Assembly (NCBI GenBank): GCA_947179155.2
Contig: OX359265.1
Coordinates: forward strand, 1,783,501-1,847,500
DNA length: 64,000 nucleotides
DNA from: Hedera helix
Taxonomy: Eukaryota; Streptophyta; Magnoliopsida; Apiales; Araliaceae
Direction of reading: 5' to 3'
The notes under the pieces are model-generated. The model was not told where the DNA came from and did no database searches. It was given only the letters and a program-made list of their open reading frames with translations. Positions 37,846 through 50,700 of the stretch are shown here, one piece after another. Every line of letters begins with the position of its first letter. Position 1 is the stretch's first letter. The position numbers and the translations under genes are program-made.

Positions 37846-37956
37846 AAATTAAAAATTATAAAAAATAATATTTTCACAAATTAATTTAATACTTTTACAA
37901 AATTAAATAAAATTTATTTATAAAAATATTAAATTAACTTATAAAAATATCATTAT
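37846..37956. repeat. MITE copy, AATTGATATTTT family (degenerate)
   Basis: AATAATATTTTCACAAATTA at the left, TATAAAAATATCATTATCTT at the right, with inner AATTTAATACTTTTAC and AAAATATTAAATTAAC. Confidence 0.5.
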
Positions 37957-39372
37957 CTTAAATTTATTTATTCACTGAGATAAAGTTTCATAGCAGTGCT
38001 GAGGTTTGGGTCCCACTTTTGTGTACTACTATTATCTCCATTTTCTACCACTAATAATTTATAAAAGATAATGTCCTGCGCTACTTTAGTAGTAACTAAA
38101 AATCCACTTGATTTGCTGGCATGTTCACACTTCACGTGACTTGGCAAGATCCATAGCCTTGAACAGTACGACGGGGGTGGTAAGGGGAAATCACTCAAAA
38201 GTAAAATTTTACTTTCGAAAGATCATTTCATATAAACAATAAATTACATATAAATAGTAAATCTATACGAGTCCCGCATAATTCTAGCTATTTACTGGTT
38301 AATTTATAGTCAGAGTTAATCTATATTATAAATAATAAATTTAATTATTATCAATTAAATTATTATAACTATAAATAAATTTCAATTTATTTTATCGCTT
38401 GATTTAGCATTCATAATTAATAAATACATGCAACAAATAATTACTAATGCCAGACAATTAAATAAAAACTTTAATATAATTACTGGAACATACTATAAAC
38501 TTTATAGCCCAGATCAAATATACAATTGGCAAAGCATAGAGCAAACCAACACGATATGAAGGTCTAGATGAATGCAAATAATTGAAATTGAATGTACAAC
38601 TAAGTTCAAGTGGACGTAACAAGTTGCATATCCAATAAAACTACATATTACAACAATTAACTAATGCATGTGCTGGTGTAACAAGCTAATTATTGTAAAA
38701 CTAAGCTAAAAGCAACTGAAAAACTGGAAGAAGAAAATTTGAAGTTCGGGACCATGTGTGTGTGTTTTCTCACGAAATGAACTTTTCTTATTTATATAAC
38801 TGCTAGAAGGTTGCATCATCGACCTAACCGACCACTTAGCATATTCTCCTTGAAATTCGATACACTAACCTGTTTTCTGGTAGTGCATCAGTTACTTGAA
38901 CGTGACCTACCCACTATATTGAACTGAAGGAACGTGAGTTTTTACTTACTCCATTTATTTGACTTATCTGTCATATCTCTTAAATTTCGGCCAATTCTAT
39001 TAATGTGTCAGTTAATTGAATATTATTTTTTCATGTTACTGATTCGAAGGAACGTACGTGTATAAGTGCCATTCCACATGTTTTAACTGCTTTAAATATG
39101 TTTTTAACCATTTTCTTAATTTTTGGCCTAAATGCATGCCTTTGTATGAATGCCATCAATTAACCTTAATGCTCCGGTCATGCCTAGTTATTTGAATTAA
39201 ACACTTAGTCGAAAATCATTTAACCCAAAACTAAAATTTTAAGGTTCGAGTGTAAATAGATATATCATTAAAATTTATAACAGTTTGTATAATTTCCAAA
39301 CTTGATGAGCAGTTTATTTGATTACATTTAAAACTTAACTCAAGCTAAATTAATCCCTTTGAATCTATAGTT

Positions 39373-39945
39373 AGTTAACTATTGGATACATCTATTGCAA
39401 ACATTGTAAGAATATATCTTTGTTCTATTTTAACCTTTAAATTTGGCGCTTAATAATGGTATGATAATAATTATGTTATCAAAGTAAATATGCATTTAAA
39501 GATATTTTTATATTTCTTTTAATGATATTTTGAATTTTAAGCCACACTTATTAATGTTCTAATAGTATAATTATTACTCTAATATTATCTATAGTCTTAA
39601 GGTTACAATGGAGGACTAACCGTTGCGAAACCACTCAACTCTTATAGAATCAAAATAAAATAAAATAATATAGATCCATAGGAGTTAAGCTCTAATGGGG
39701 TGTAATGAGGTTTAACTATTGGATACATATGTTGTAAACATTAAGAATATATCGTTGTTCTATATTAGCCTTTATATTTGGCGATTGATAATATCAGAGT
39801 AATAATTATATTATCAGAGAAATTATATATTTAACGATAGTGTTATACTTATTTTAAAATGATATTTTGAATTTTAAGGTACGCTTATTAATGTTCTAAC
39901 AATATAAATAATTATTACTATAATATTATCAATAGTTTTAAATTT
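39373..39945. repeat. divergent tandem duplication, about 230-bp units
   Basis: Unit 1 about 39373-39603 and unit 2 about 39711-39945 share TTAACTATTGGATACAT, AAGAATATATC.TTGTTCTAT, AATGATATTTTGAATTTTAA, CTTATTAATGTTCTAA.A and AATATTATC.ATAGT. The inner part also matches, in reverse, the TGATATTGTC family found in the WAT1 introns. Confidence 0.75.
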
Positions 39946-40802
39946 ATTGAATATTAATTTAATAATTATAACATAGAAGCATTAAACTAAGGAAATTTTA
40001 CCATTTTACAAATATCAAGAGTTTGACTCTCTTTTAAACAAAAAGATTAACAAAGGAAACTATTACTAACCTAATTCTACATATTCCTCTTCTAGAGCCA
40101 CTAACCAAACAAGTAGCTCCGGTACGGAAAGTTAAGTTCTTTCCTAGCTCCTTCGTTAAACTGAATTTACTATTATACCATCTTTCTCAATTCCCTAGTG
40201 GGGCCTACCTGGAATATGACCTATGCTGCCACGTGAGATCTCCACATTGGTCAGATGACTAATTATCTTCAGCTTCCTTGTTACGCCTCCTCTTCCCAAT
40301 TCTTCATCACTCTCCATTCTACCCCTTTTGCCCTACCATCTTGGGGGTATAATGGGAATTTTAAGAACAAAATGGCATAGGAGGAAATCGACAGACAAGT
40401 CCGGCTAATTGTTATACGCGGTAGTATATATATCTATGTAGAATTGATGTATGTGTATATATGCCCTTCGCACAAACACGGTTTGATTTATTCATTATCC
40501 TTCCCCTGAAGCTCTCTCCCTCCTCCACCTCAGCAAATGGTTCTTCATCTCTCTCCTCAATTTCTTGGAAATTCAGCTGCGACTTAATCCGTATATGAAA
40601 TTGAAGCCCCACTGAATTTTCTCAGTATCTCTTTTTTCTCTCTCCCCAATTCCTAAATTCCTCCTCTAGGGTTTATTCCTCTCATCTATTCAGTTATTCC
40701 CCCAATTATATATTTATATAGCTTCGGTATATATATCTTTCCCTTTTCCCTTTTCCCTTTTCTCTTTTTCTCTATCATTTTCTCTGAATTTTGGGTGGAA
40801 AA

Positions 40803-43800
40803 ATGGCCGTATTGCCTTTGGGGACTTTTCCGGTAGGTTACCGATTCCGGCCGACTGACGAAGAACTCATAAATTACTACCTAAAATTAAAGATCAAAGG
40901 ATTTGAGAAGGAAGTCACTGTTATACGAGAAGTTGATGTTTGTAAATGCGAGCCTTGGGATTTACCTGGTACACTGTTACTATTGTTTTCTTTCTTACTT
41001 TATATTTGGTGGTTTTTCTTTGATTCGTCATTAAGTTGTTAGTAAAGATCATTGATTTGTGTCTGTATTAAGTTTTTATGATTTGGGTGTTGGATTATTA
41101 TCCACGTTTTAGTTGAGATGATCAAGAATGGTGCTTTTGTTTCTCTTGCTAAATCTTTTAGCTTTTTTCTGTTTATTTCTAATTCAATCTGTATATTGCA
41201 GACACAAAGTCTATTTCTGTGTAGGCTAAATTGGGGTATGTTCTGATTGAGATGATGTAAACTAATTTGTTTTCTTCTTATAATGAATGCAGATTTGTCA
41301 ATGATAGAATCGAATGACAATGAGTGGTTCTTTTTCTGTCCCAAAGATCGGAAGTATCAGAATGGACAGCGATCCAACAGAGCAACAGAGGCTGGGTACT
41401 GGAAAGCCACCGGTAAAGACAGGTTTATTAGGTCAAGTAAAGGAAGGAATGTGATTGGGAGGAAGAAGACGCTAGTCTTCCATACTGGCCGAGCTCCTAG
41501 CGGTAAGGGGACTCAGTGGGTAATCCATGAGTACTGGGCTACTGATGAGGCCCTTAATGGCACACATCCTGGACAGGTTCAACGTTTGATATTTTTCTTT
41601 TACTCATGGGTTTTCTGTTGTGTTTTTCTTCTCATATTGAAGCTATTGTATAATTTTCTTAGTTCTTGCATTATTTTATCAATATCTTCTATCTTTAATC
41701 TGTTAGGTTAAATTGCTATTCAACAGCTACATTCGGTTATGTGTTTTGAATATAGTTGAATTGGTATAATGTTACCGTGCTCTCCTTTCATAGAGAGCTC
41801 AAAATTGACGGGCATGGGTAGGGATGCATGTAAATTAGTTGTAGAAGATGCAATGCTCGCCAAATCAGTATTGAAATCATGAAAGGTTATTGTATAAGAT
41901 TTAGTGCAATTAAATTCACATATTTTAGGAAGTAAAGTGATAAGAGTTGATTGAGCTTTTAAAGAAACAGTCTGAACATCTTAGTTTAAACTTTAACTCA
42001 TAATACAAGTTTCCGTTTTGTTTTGTTTGTAGTTTATGGAGATTCTGATTTTCCATCACCTTCAAAATTTTATCTACTTAGATTTTGAATATCCTGGCTA
42101 AAGTCGCATTATGATTGATTTTCTATGTCTTCTTCTCATGCAGACTGCCTTTGTACTCTGTCGTCTTTTTAAGAAGCATGACGGGAAGCTTGACGGGATG
42201 GCTGAAAGTTCAAACTGTGACAAAGTTGAGCAGAATGTTTCTTCTACTGTTGTTAAATCCTATGCTGAAGATAAATCAGAGCCAGAGACCCCAATGTTGA
42301 GTGGACAACCCCAAATGCAATCTGCAAGTACTGAAGGGTGTGCAGATGGAAATTATATAAAGACAATTCATGACTACTCTTTAACTATGGATCAGTACAG
42401 CAATAGCTGTACTGCTGATGAGGCTGAAGGTCAAGTGCTAGACCCTATCCAGGTGAGAATAGAAGCTGATTTTATCTTAAATTGTGCAACCTTGTTTCTA
42501 AATTAGTCTTCAGTTAAATACTTACATATTTTTCTTGTTTTATTCTGCAGCCGGATCCATACTTGGAATATGAGTTGAGAGCTTTTTATGATTCGCCACA
42601 GCCTCCTGATTCAAAAATCTTCTCCCCGTTACACTCACAGATGATTAGCGAGTTTGGATCTTCCTACTTGCATAGCCCCACCACTTTCAGTAATGACAAC
42701 AAGGAAGTTCAGTTTCAGTACGGTACAAATTCTATGGATATTGCAGAGTTATTGAACTCAATTATAGTTAGTTCAGATGAAGATTCTGCCACTCACCATA
42801 TTTCTGGTGTTGAAAGTGAATCATGCAGCAAGTCAGATGTGGAAGTTACTGAAGGACAGGTATAGGAATCCAATATTCCTGGAGGGGGTGGATATTTTAA
42901 ATGATTCAGCATGTTGGCCTTGTTTCTTTTACTTTTAAATTTTTTTCTAGAACTTTAAATTCATGTTCCTCTTATGTACTCCAGCGTCCGGCATGTTTTT
43001 ATGAGGCCCAATTTGACCCTTCGAAAATGGCAAGACATCCAGGACACATGCCTCAAGAACAGGGCTATATTCCTAATTTCATCAATAATGAAGCACAGAG
43101 AAATCTGCGATCCCTGCCAAACTGGCCATATGTTTCATCTGCTGTTTCTGTTAGTGACCAAGTCTATAATTTGGGTAGTCCGGAGGGATCTTTCACCAGT
43201 TGCAATGCAGTGGGAAATGATGATAATATTGGTACTGGAATTAAAATAAGGACTCGCCAACGAAATGTTCCAGCAACGTTCCAAGGTGGTCTTGTGACAC
43301 AAGGTACTGCACCAAAAAGAATCCGATTCCAGACGAAACTTCAAGTTGGATCAGTTTCTTGTAGCAAGCCTAAAGATTTGAGCTATGGTGAAGAAAATTG
43401 TGAAATAAAACCTTTGGTGATTGAGGTAAGAGATCATTTTCCCATGACGGTTGTGTTCCATTTTTCGCAATGCTTATGTGGTATTCTGAACTACATTAAA
43501 TTGGTATGTGCAGGCTGAAGAAGCTACAGAGAAGCATAATTCTACCACTGCGACAGATGCTGCTTCTACAACAGATGAGACCGAGGAAGTATCCCTTGTC
43601 AAACCGTATCGTAGCGGAGAAGTTGCTCAAGAACCGAGTTTGAATGTGAAGACAAAGGGTGGTTTTCCATTTGGTGGAAGAATTAAGGTTCTCTCCGAGT
43701 TCTTGAAGGCACCTTCAGTTTTGCGTTCAATTTCATCATCTCTACGTATTCCTGGGACACTTTTGACTGGAGGTTTGGTAATAATAGTTGTTGGCATTTG

Positions 43801-43819
43801 CGGACACCTTTTATTTTAA
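40803..43819 (+). CDS. membrane-tethered NAC transcription factor (NTL type), 604 aa
   Basis: Six exons: 40803-40968, 41293-41576, 42144-42452, 42551-42859, 42985-43425, 43514-43819; GT..AG borders, consistent phases, 1815 bases. The first ATG at 40803 ([10 protein letters not shown]) is the natural start; frame upstream has no ATG. The N-terminal NAC domain holds subdomain A ([18 protein letters not shown]), B ([14 protein letters not shown]), C ([12 protein letters not shown] to YWKATGKDR), D ([21 protein letters not shown]) and E ([12 protein letters not shown]). A long acidic, Ser-rich region likely activates transcription. The last ~24 residues form one hydrophobic helix ([19 protein letters not shown]), so the protein is a tail-anchored membrane NAC, expected to be released by proteolysis under stress and then enter the nucleus. 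Release and stress role are inferred from the family. Confidence 0.95.
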
Positions 43820-44155
43820 GGTTTCTTTGAGGAGAGCTCTTTCTATGTATAATTATTCGAGTTAATGTTAGTTGACCGAGTAGGGCAACACTGATGGGGA
43901 TTGTTGTTGACCTTCTATTGTTTGCATTAATTTATATTGGCATTTTAGTTCAAATGCGATGGACTTTCTTAGTAGTATGGGATAATAAAAGGCACTTTTT
44001 GGATATTCTTGGGATGTTGAAGCCTTGAATATGTTGAAAGTGGATTTGCTGAACTGGGTTGAATCTTTAGTGACCCTTACCTTTTCAATATTTAATATTG
44101 GAATTTTGTGGAGCTACTAGCTAGCCCGACTAATGGCAGCTTTCACCGGATGGTC

Positions 44156-44332
44156 TCAGCATTGCTAATGATTTAAGTCAGTCTGCTTCAGGGAATGGAA
44201 AAGCTTCAAGCGCTTATATATGCAGATATCCTTTGCAGGAATCTATCAGCATTGCTAATGATTTAGTCAGTCTGCTTCAGGGAATGGAAGCTTCAAGCGC
44301 TTGTATATGCAGGTATCCCTTGTAGGAATCTA
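44156..44332. repeat. imperfect tandem duplication, 90-bp units
   Basis: 44156-44245 and 44246-44332 both read TCAGCATTGCTAATGATTTA, then CAGTCTGCTTCAGGGAATGG, GCTTCAAGCGCTT and TATATGCAG.TATCC. They differ by a few indels and substitutions. Confidence 0.95.
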
Positions 44333-46565
44333 TCGAACGTTTGTCCTTCTTATATTACCTATATATTTTTATGAAAGTATTTAGTGTTGGGGGTTGGCTG
44401 TTTTACTACGTATGCTCTGTTATGCTAGTTTTAAGTCGATATGGAATCTTGCGAGTTTTTGTAAATTGTTGAACTCTACTGGAAATATGTTCTTAGTTGT
44501 CGATCCTCTCTGTTTGTGCATTTTGGAGATGCCGTCGGATGTAAGACGGCAGCAACGATATTTTAAAATTAATTTATTACAAAGAATGCTCAAGTGGATG
44601 AGACTCGTGAGAAATAAAATTACATGTTCCATTGATGGGAAAAGATTTTCAACGTTGTAGAAAATTTTCACGAAAAAGACCAAGAAAGGCTATCTATAGT
44701 AGAAACTAGAAAGACCATCGGATCTTTGATATATGAACGCCCTGTGTTTGTCTTGGCAAATGGGTTCGGTTCGAACCATGAAGCCTAATTTTTAGGGTCT
44801 TTTTATGTGAAATATATGCTGTATTACCCTTAATATATATAAAATCAATTAATAAATGTACTATGTATTTATTTTGTCTTTAAATTTATTATACATCCTC
44901 AACCATATATGAATCCCTTTCTTGATTGATTATTGAAGTCCTATTTTCTAGAGTATAGTATCATCGTTATTATAATATCAATAATCAATCAAGTCTCGCA
45001 TACATACAGGAGACATAAAGGATGAAACAAGTTTTAATAATTAAAGGAAGAAATTCACATAAAAAAAAAAACCTCATCACATGAAGGCGAACGAAATAAA
45101 TTTACAATTAACACTCACATAAAAGAGAAAATACGCCGACATAAAGAAAGAAATAAACTTATACTCGCATAAATAATAAAATATCCTCATACAAGCGAGA
45201 ATAAAATCTGAAACCTAAAAGTTACACCGTCACAAAGTCTCAATTTTAACCGCTAAATTAAAGATCTTATCAACTAACAAAATTAGAGTTGAGAGTAATG
45301 ACAAATGCATTTCAACTAAAAGTAATGGAATTAATTCAAATGACAGCGAGCCAAAGAAATGTTTTTCACGAGTTATTTGCATTCCAACTAAAGATTTGAG
45401 AAACATATAAAACATTGAGCTTCATATATAATTGCATTTATAGTTTTACAACAAATTTAAAAAAATTTCAAACATTTTACTAAGCTTGTAAATAAGCCAG
45501 AATGACCTGTAACTGTAAACCTTGTGTTTTACACTATCTGATAATAATATTTCATGTAGATAATTTAAGAGAAAATTCAAAAATTTAAAGTTTAATTAAA
45601 TAATTTTACCATGATAAATAATAATTACATAATTTGTTACTACATTTGAAATTCTTTATTTTTCTCCTAAATGACATGTTGTTACTGGATGGCATAAAAC
45701 ACTAATTTTGTAACACTCTAGCCTCACAACGTAATATGTAACATACTTGAATGTGTATATAAGAATTCAAATTATTATTATTATTAAATTCAGCCATGAT
45801 ATTTTAGATAAGTCCGTAAATATATTAAGATGACCCAAAAAAATATATTAAAAAAATGCATAAGACGTTATTATTTTATAATTTCATTTGAGTTTGAGAT
45901 TTAATTCAGTTTGTTACAAATTTTACATGTCATCCTTATATTTTTTTACACAAATTTGATTAGTTTAGAATTTTGTCAAGCTTAAATTTATACTTTTCAA
46001 CATCAACTTAGAATATCGGCGGTACACTCAATTATGTGCTCATTCGTTTATTAGTTTATATACTAGTTGATGTGTTTAGAAGTTTAAATACACTTGCGTA
46101 TCTTATTTATTTATAAATAATTTATTTTAAGTGTAATTTATTTAATTTTTAAATATAATATTTAAAATTCAAATACAATACATTAAAATTAATATAATAT
46201 ATTTAAACCTTCAAACACACTAAATATTTTCGCTGCAGACTTTGTGAACACTATAAACACTCTTAACCGAACATATGTTATGAATATTTGAGTAGCCTGC
46301 AACTTAATAGACTTTTGGTGGTTCACAAGTCACAACTACGAAAAGCTCATAGCTCTAGCTCTAGCTCTAGCTCTATATATGAGTTTATTACGTTTAATCT
46401 ACATAACCTTAATTAAATTAATCTACGAACAATTTACATTAAAACCATTAAATCACAACAAAATTTTGAATTAATAATTGTTAAATTAAAAACATAATTT
46501 CTCTTATCGTATTGTATGAGTATTAATTCGCGGCAATTTCACAAAGACAATGGTTAAGTTTAAAG

Positions 46566-46567
<2 letters not shown>

Positions 46568-46635
<68 letters not shown>
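46568..46635. repeat. (AT)n microsatellite
   Basis: Uninterrupted AT run of about 68 bases. Confidence 0.97.
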
Positions 46636-46641
<6 letters not shown>

Positions 46642-47095
46642 AAATATTTATGTATTTTCATAAATAATGTATATTTTAGTCAATTTTAGCGAGTAATTAA
46701 TTTAAATAGTTGTGTGCTTAAACTTAACTCATTTAAAATTCTTAAATGGATCCGATTAAAGTCCAATCAAATCAAATTCTTATGAAGTCCAATACGTATA
46801 GCTCGTTAATTGCTAACTCGTCTTATTTACTTGCCTAGTTATTTATTTATATCTAAATGATCTCAAAGTTATTTTTATTTTTTACTCTCTTTGTTCTAAA
46901 ATATATAAAATTATTATTAATTTTTTAAAATTAATTTAAGATATGTTTAAACTTAAAATGCATATATTCCATTTATTCTTTATATTTCTATTGGAATTTC
47001 AGGTTTATTGTCTAAAATAAATTAATAGTGGTTATTTCCTTTTATTTTAAGAAAACTCCGTTAAGGATAAGTCTAGGACATAAAATTTAAATACA

Positions 47096-47216
47096 CAAAT
47101 TAAATATTACATCCATTTTAACTATTAAAAAGTGATATATGACACAAATTTTAATATCATGTCTCACTTTTTAATAATTAAAATGAATAATATTGTACAC
47201 TTATACTTATTCCTTT
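47096..47216. repeat. MITE-like repeat (TATATGACACAAATTTTAAT family)
   Basis: Inverted halves TTAACTATTAAAAAGTGATA and CTCACTTTTTAATAATTAAA around GACACAAATTTTAATATCAT. The best preserved of three copies (others 26776 and 60325). Confidence 0.65.
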
Positions 47217-47762
47217 GTTACTCTATTTTTTTGGTGTAATATTCTTGTGTTATTTATCTCTTTGGATTTTATCCTACTAACTAATTACAGTGGCCTCTAC
47301 ATAGTCAACAAAAATGGGAAATTTTTTTTGTAGGGAGAAGGCATTTATGTTAAAATAAAGGGGCACTTCTGCAATTTTATAATTTATTGTTTTTTTTTTC
47401 CCTTTATTTTTTGACAAATCCACAAGAGAGATTGAGGGTCGAGTGACAACTCTAATTGTAGAGGAAAAAGAAAGAGTGGAACTGGCCTCCATTTGTGCTC
47501 CCTCCGATCATTCGCTGGTATGGTGTTATTTGTTTAATCTGGCATATTTTTTGCTGTTATCATTCCGATTGCAAGCATCTGTCAATTTTTGTGTGGAATT
47601 GATAGACTGTATATTTGCGCTCTTTGATTATGCTGTTCTTGATTGTTATATTCAAAGCGTTTGATTATTTTGTCTCGATGATAACTATATTAACTACTGT
47701 TTCCATGTGAACTTTTTTGGGTTTTGATCAGTTGACGCGGTTGTTTTTCTGCATAAAGAAAT

Positions 47763-50700
47763 ATGATGGGATTAGGGTATTTGGGTAATGGAGGACCGTC
47801 ATTATCATCCTCCAATTTGTCGCCTTTAGCTCCCCCTTTTACAGTTGATCGATCCAACCCGAAATCCAATTCAAACCCAAATACCAATTTTACTGAACCA
47901 TCACCACCATATGGTGTACCCTTTAGTTCTTCTTTGCACAATTGGCAATATTCTCACTCTTCAGCTTCTAGACCTGATTTTGGTTTCAATTGTCACTCAG
48001 AAATCGATTCTATATGCACCACTTCTTTGCCTTCAGCAAATAATTATGGTTACTTGGGTTCTGAGTCCATCAATCCACCAAGTAACCAGTGGGCTCCTCC
48101 AAACCCTACTCTGTCAAATGCCACGAATCCATTTTCATCTGCACCCAAACTTTACTATCCTCCATATGCCTCACAAGTGGTTGCTGACGATACCCTCTCG
48201 GTGGGTCTCAATGAATCTAACTACGATTTGCTGTCTACTCCCGGTCTAGTCCCTACGGTTGGATCATCTCAAGCTGATTACACCCAAGGCTTGTCTGGTT
48301 TGGAGTTTCCACCACCTTGGGGTGGCTTTTGGAATGGATCGGCAGAGGGGAAGCATGGTAGAATGACTGAAATTGATGGGGGTTTCTGCTCAGAAGAGAG
48401 TACAGATGTTGGTTCACTTATTTTCAAGGATTACACAAAGCAAGGTATAGACAATTTTTTTTGAATGAATAGGGAGTAGTTATCAATATATCAAAATATA
48501 AGCTTCACAGTTTATTTGATATGCTTTTGCCTTTCCTGTTTTAATGTGGATTGGTTGTAAATTTGTAGTATTTCTTTCAATGGCCAGCACATTATTTTGT
48601 AATGTAGACGATGCCACATTTTAATGAATTTATGGTCTATTTTTGGTGGTTCATTTATTTGGTTTGAGATTTTTTTGTTCCTTTTGTCTTATTTGTGTCT
48701 ATTAGAATTGTTTACTGGCTGTGGTATGTTATTGGATCAACAATCTAGTGCATCGCAAGTTTTAGGTTATTATCCCTTCCTGAAGTTGTACATCTCTGAC
48801 CTAAAAAATCACTGAAGAAGACCACGTTAAAAATTTGTGTTGGTCTTATAACCCAGCTCTGGTACTACTCCAAGGTGATTGTTAAGTTTAATGAAGTAAA
48901 TCAATGCAAGCCTTTGAAGTGAACTGTTGGTTGTTGTCCCAAAATGATTGTCACTAAGGAAAATAGTTTATTGAAAATGACATGAATGATTCTGGAATAA
49001 CATATAGAATAGAGGATTAGAGTTTATAAGAGAAGCTCGGATAAAAAGATAGATAGATATGAAGATATAGATTATAGAGAGAACATAGAGAGGATAGGAT
49101 AAGAGAATGGCTAAGCCAATTATTCAATTCATAATATTCATCTTGATAATATTCACATCATATCCGCATTTTATTTATGGAGCTACTATGATAAACTAAA
49201 GTGCTAAAATGCACCGTGGGAAGTCTATTAGTCTGTTACCCATGTGCTAGTTAATTCTTGAAACTCCTAACTACTTTCTAGTCCAATAACTTATTTTTGT
49301 TTCTTCTTTGGCCATTGATAAAGTGATGACCTGTTCCTGGTCTGCAGCTTTATGATAAGTGTTAGGTTCTAAATTACCCCCATCTTCTCGCAGTTATGTA
49401 TCTCTGACCTAACAAATCATACAAAAAGACCACTCATTGATTGATTGATTTAGAATGATCGTTACTTAGTTTTTATGGCTTAATTTGTTTTATGTAGTTC
49501 GACTGTAGTTTGTTGATATGAAATTTGATAGGAGATTATGAAAAGAAAAAATATGCAAAGAATATTGGAGTCAGTTTGATGCGCAATCAAGCCATTAATT
49601 TATTTTCTGTTTAAATTTTTTATGGCAGTATAGACATATAGTTGTTCCCTGGATCTGGACCTTATGAAGCAATTTCCTCAATTCTAACTTAATTCTGTTT
49701 GTTATTTTTGCCATCATTGCAGGTGCTGTTCCTGTCGAATGCTTGAGAAAATGCAAAGAAAATCCTGCTATGTCACACAGAAAGTATGATGATGTTCTTA
49801 GAAGGGAAAACCTTTCTGGGTCGCTAAGTAAAGTGCAGTTGAATGATAATATTTTGGCGCAAAATCTCGGGTTTATTCCTAGTGAATCCTCAAAAGCATC
49901 AGTCTTAGGAAGTGGTACTATATCTACAGAATCTCATCTGGAATCACCCTTTCTGGAACCAGCAACATTCTCCTGCAACCATCAAAATTCCTATAGTCCA
50001 TATGAAAAAAAGTTCCAACTATTCGAATCTTGCATAAATGATTGCATATCAGAAACTAAATCTTCTCCTACAGTTACCATTAGACCCCCAGCCTTTGGAG
50101 CCAAGTCTTCCGCATCAGATACAGTTTCATCTAAAAGTGTGGATATTGGAAATGTTGCAGCTGCTAACAGCAAGGATGTTATTAGCCATAATCAGTCAAT
50201 AAAAACGGTACCTCATCTGTCCCCAAGTTCTGAAGGCAAAGAAGGTTACTTGGATGCAAATCCCCTCAGCTTTCATATAGGTAGGAATGACCACCACGTC
50301 TTTGCTGCATCATCCTCAACTAAGGAAGATCAGTCTAACAAACTGCTTTTTAGGAATGCCTTGGATCATCCAATCAAAGCAAGATTTGGTGCTCAAGTTC
50401 TTGATCTAAATTTTTCACATGGTGCTCAAGTTCTTGAAGCCTTCAAGCATACTTCCAATTCTTCAGAAAGTTTAGATCATCACAATCCAGCTGAGGATTC
50501 ACCATGCTGGAAAGGAGCTCCAGCTTCTCATGTTCCTCCATTTGAAACTTTAGAAGCCATGCCTCTGCAGCATCTTATGAAGAAATCAGAAGCATGTGTG
50601 GGTTTAAATTTCCAAGGGACTCAAAATTTCCCTCCTTATAGTGATTCTGTAACACCCTTTTCTCGTGAAGTATGTGAAACTAGCCTCCAGAAAGAAAGTT

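Larger units (their letters stand above)
36643..40802. other. intergenic between EEP gene and NAC gene
   Basis: 36643-37200 is probably the 3' UTR and flank of the EEP gene. It then contains two dispersed repeats (37222, 37846), a divergent tandem duplication (39373-39945) and the promoter and 5' leader of the NAC gene, which is strongly pyrimidine-rich at 40620-40790 (CCCTTTT repeats). No further gene recognised. Confidence 0.5.
43820..47762. other. intergenic between NAC gene and the 1086-aa protein gene
   Basis: 43820-44130 is the likely 3' UTR of the NAC gene. A 90-bp tandem duplication is at 44156. 44800-47200 is A+T-rich with no gene seen. 47400-47762 is the leader of the next gene: a donor-like CGCTG|GTATGG near 47517 and acceptor-like GATCAG near 47731 suggest a 5'-UTR intron. 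Confidence 0.5.

Noticed and set aside
39373..39945. Pair of LTRs
   Set aside because: The direct repeats are about 110 bases apart with no internal retroelement sequence, no TG..CA ends and high divergence.
40791..40802. Upstream start MGGK for the NAC protein
   Set aside because: The first codon is TTG; the first real ATG in frame is at 40803 and matches the usual short N-terminus of NAC proteins.
44760..44785. tRNA-like GGTTCGAACC motif
   Set aside because: It is a short palindrome (GGTTCGGTTCGAACC) without a clover-leaf, acceptor stem or anticodon arm.
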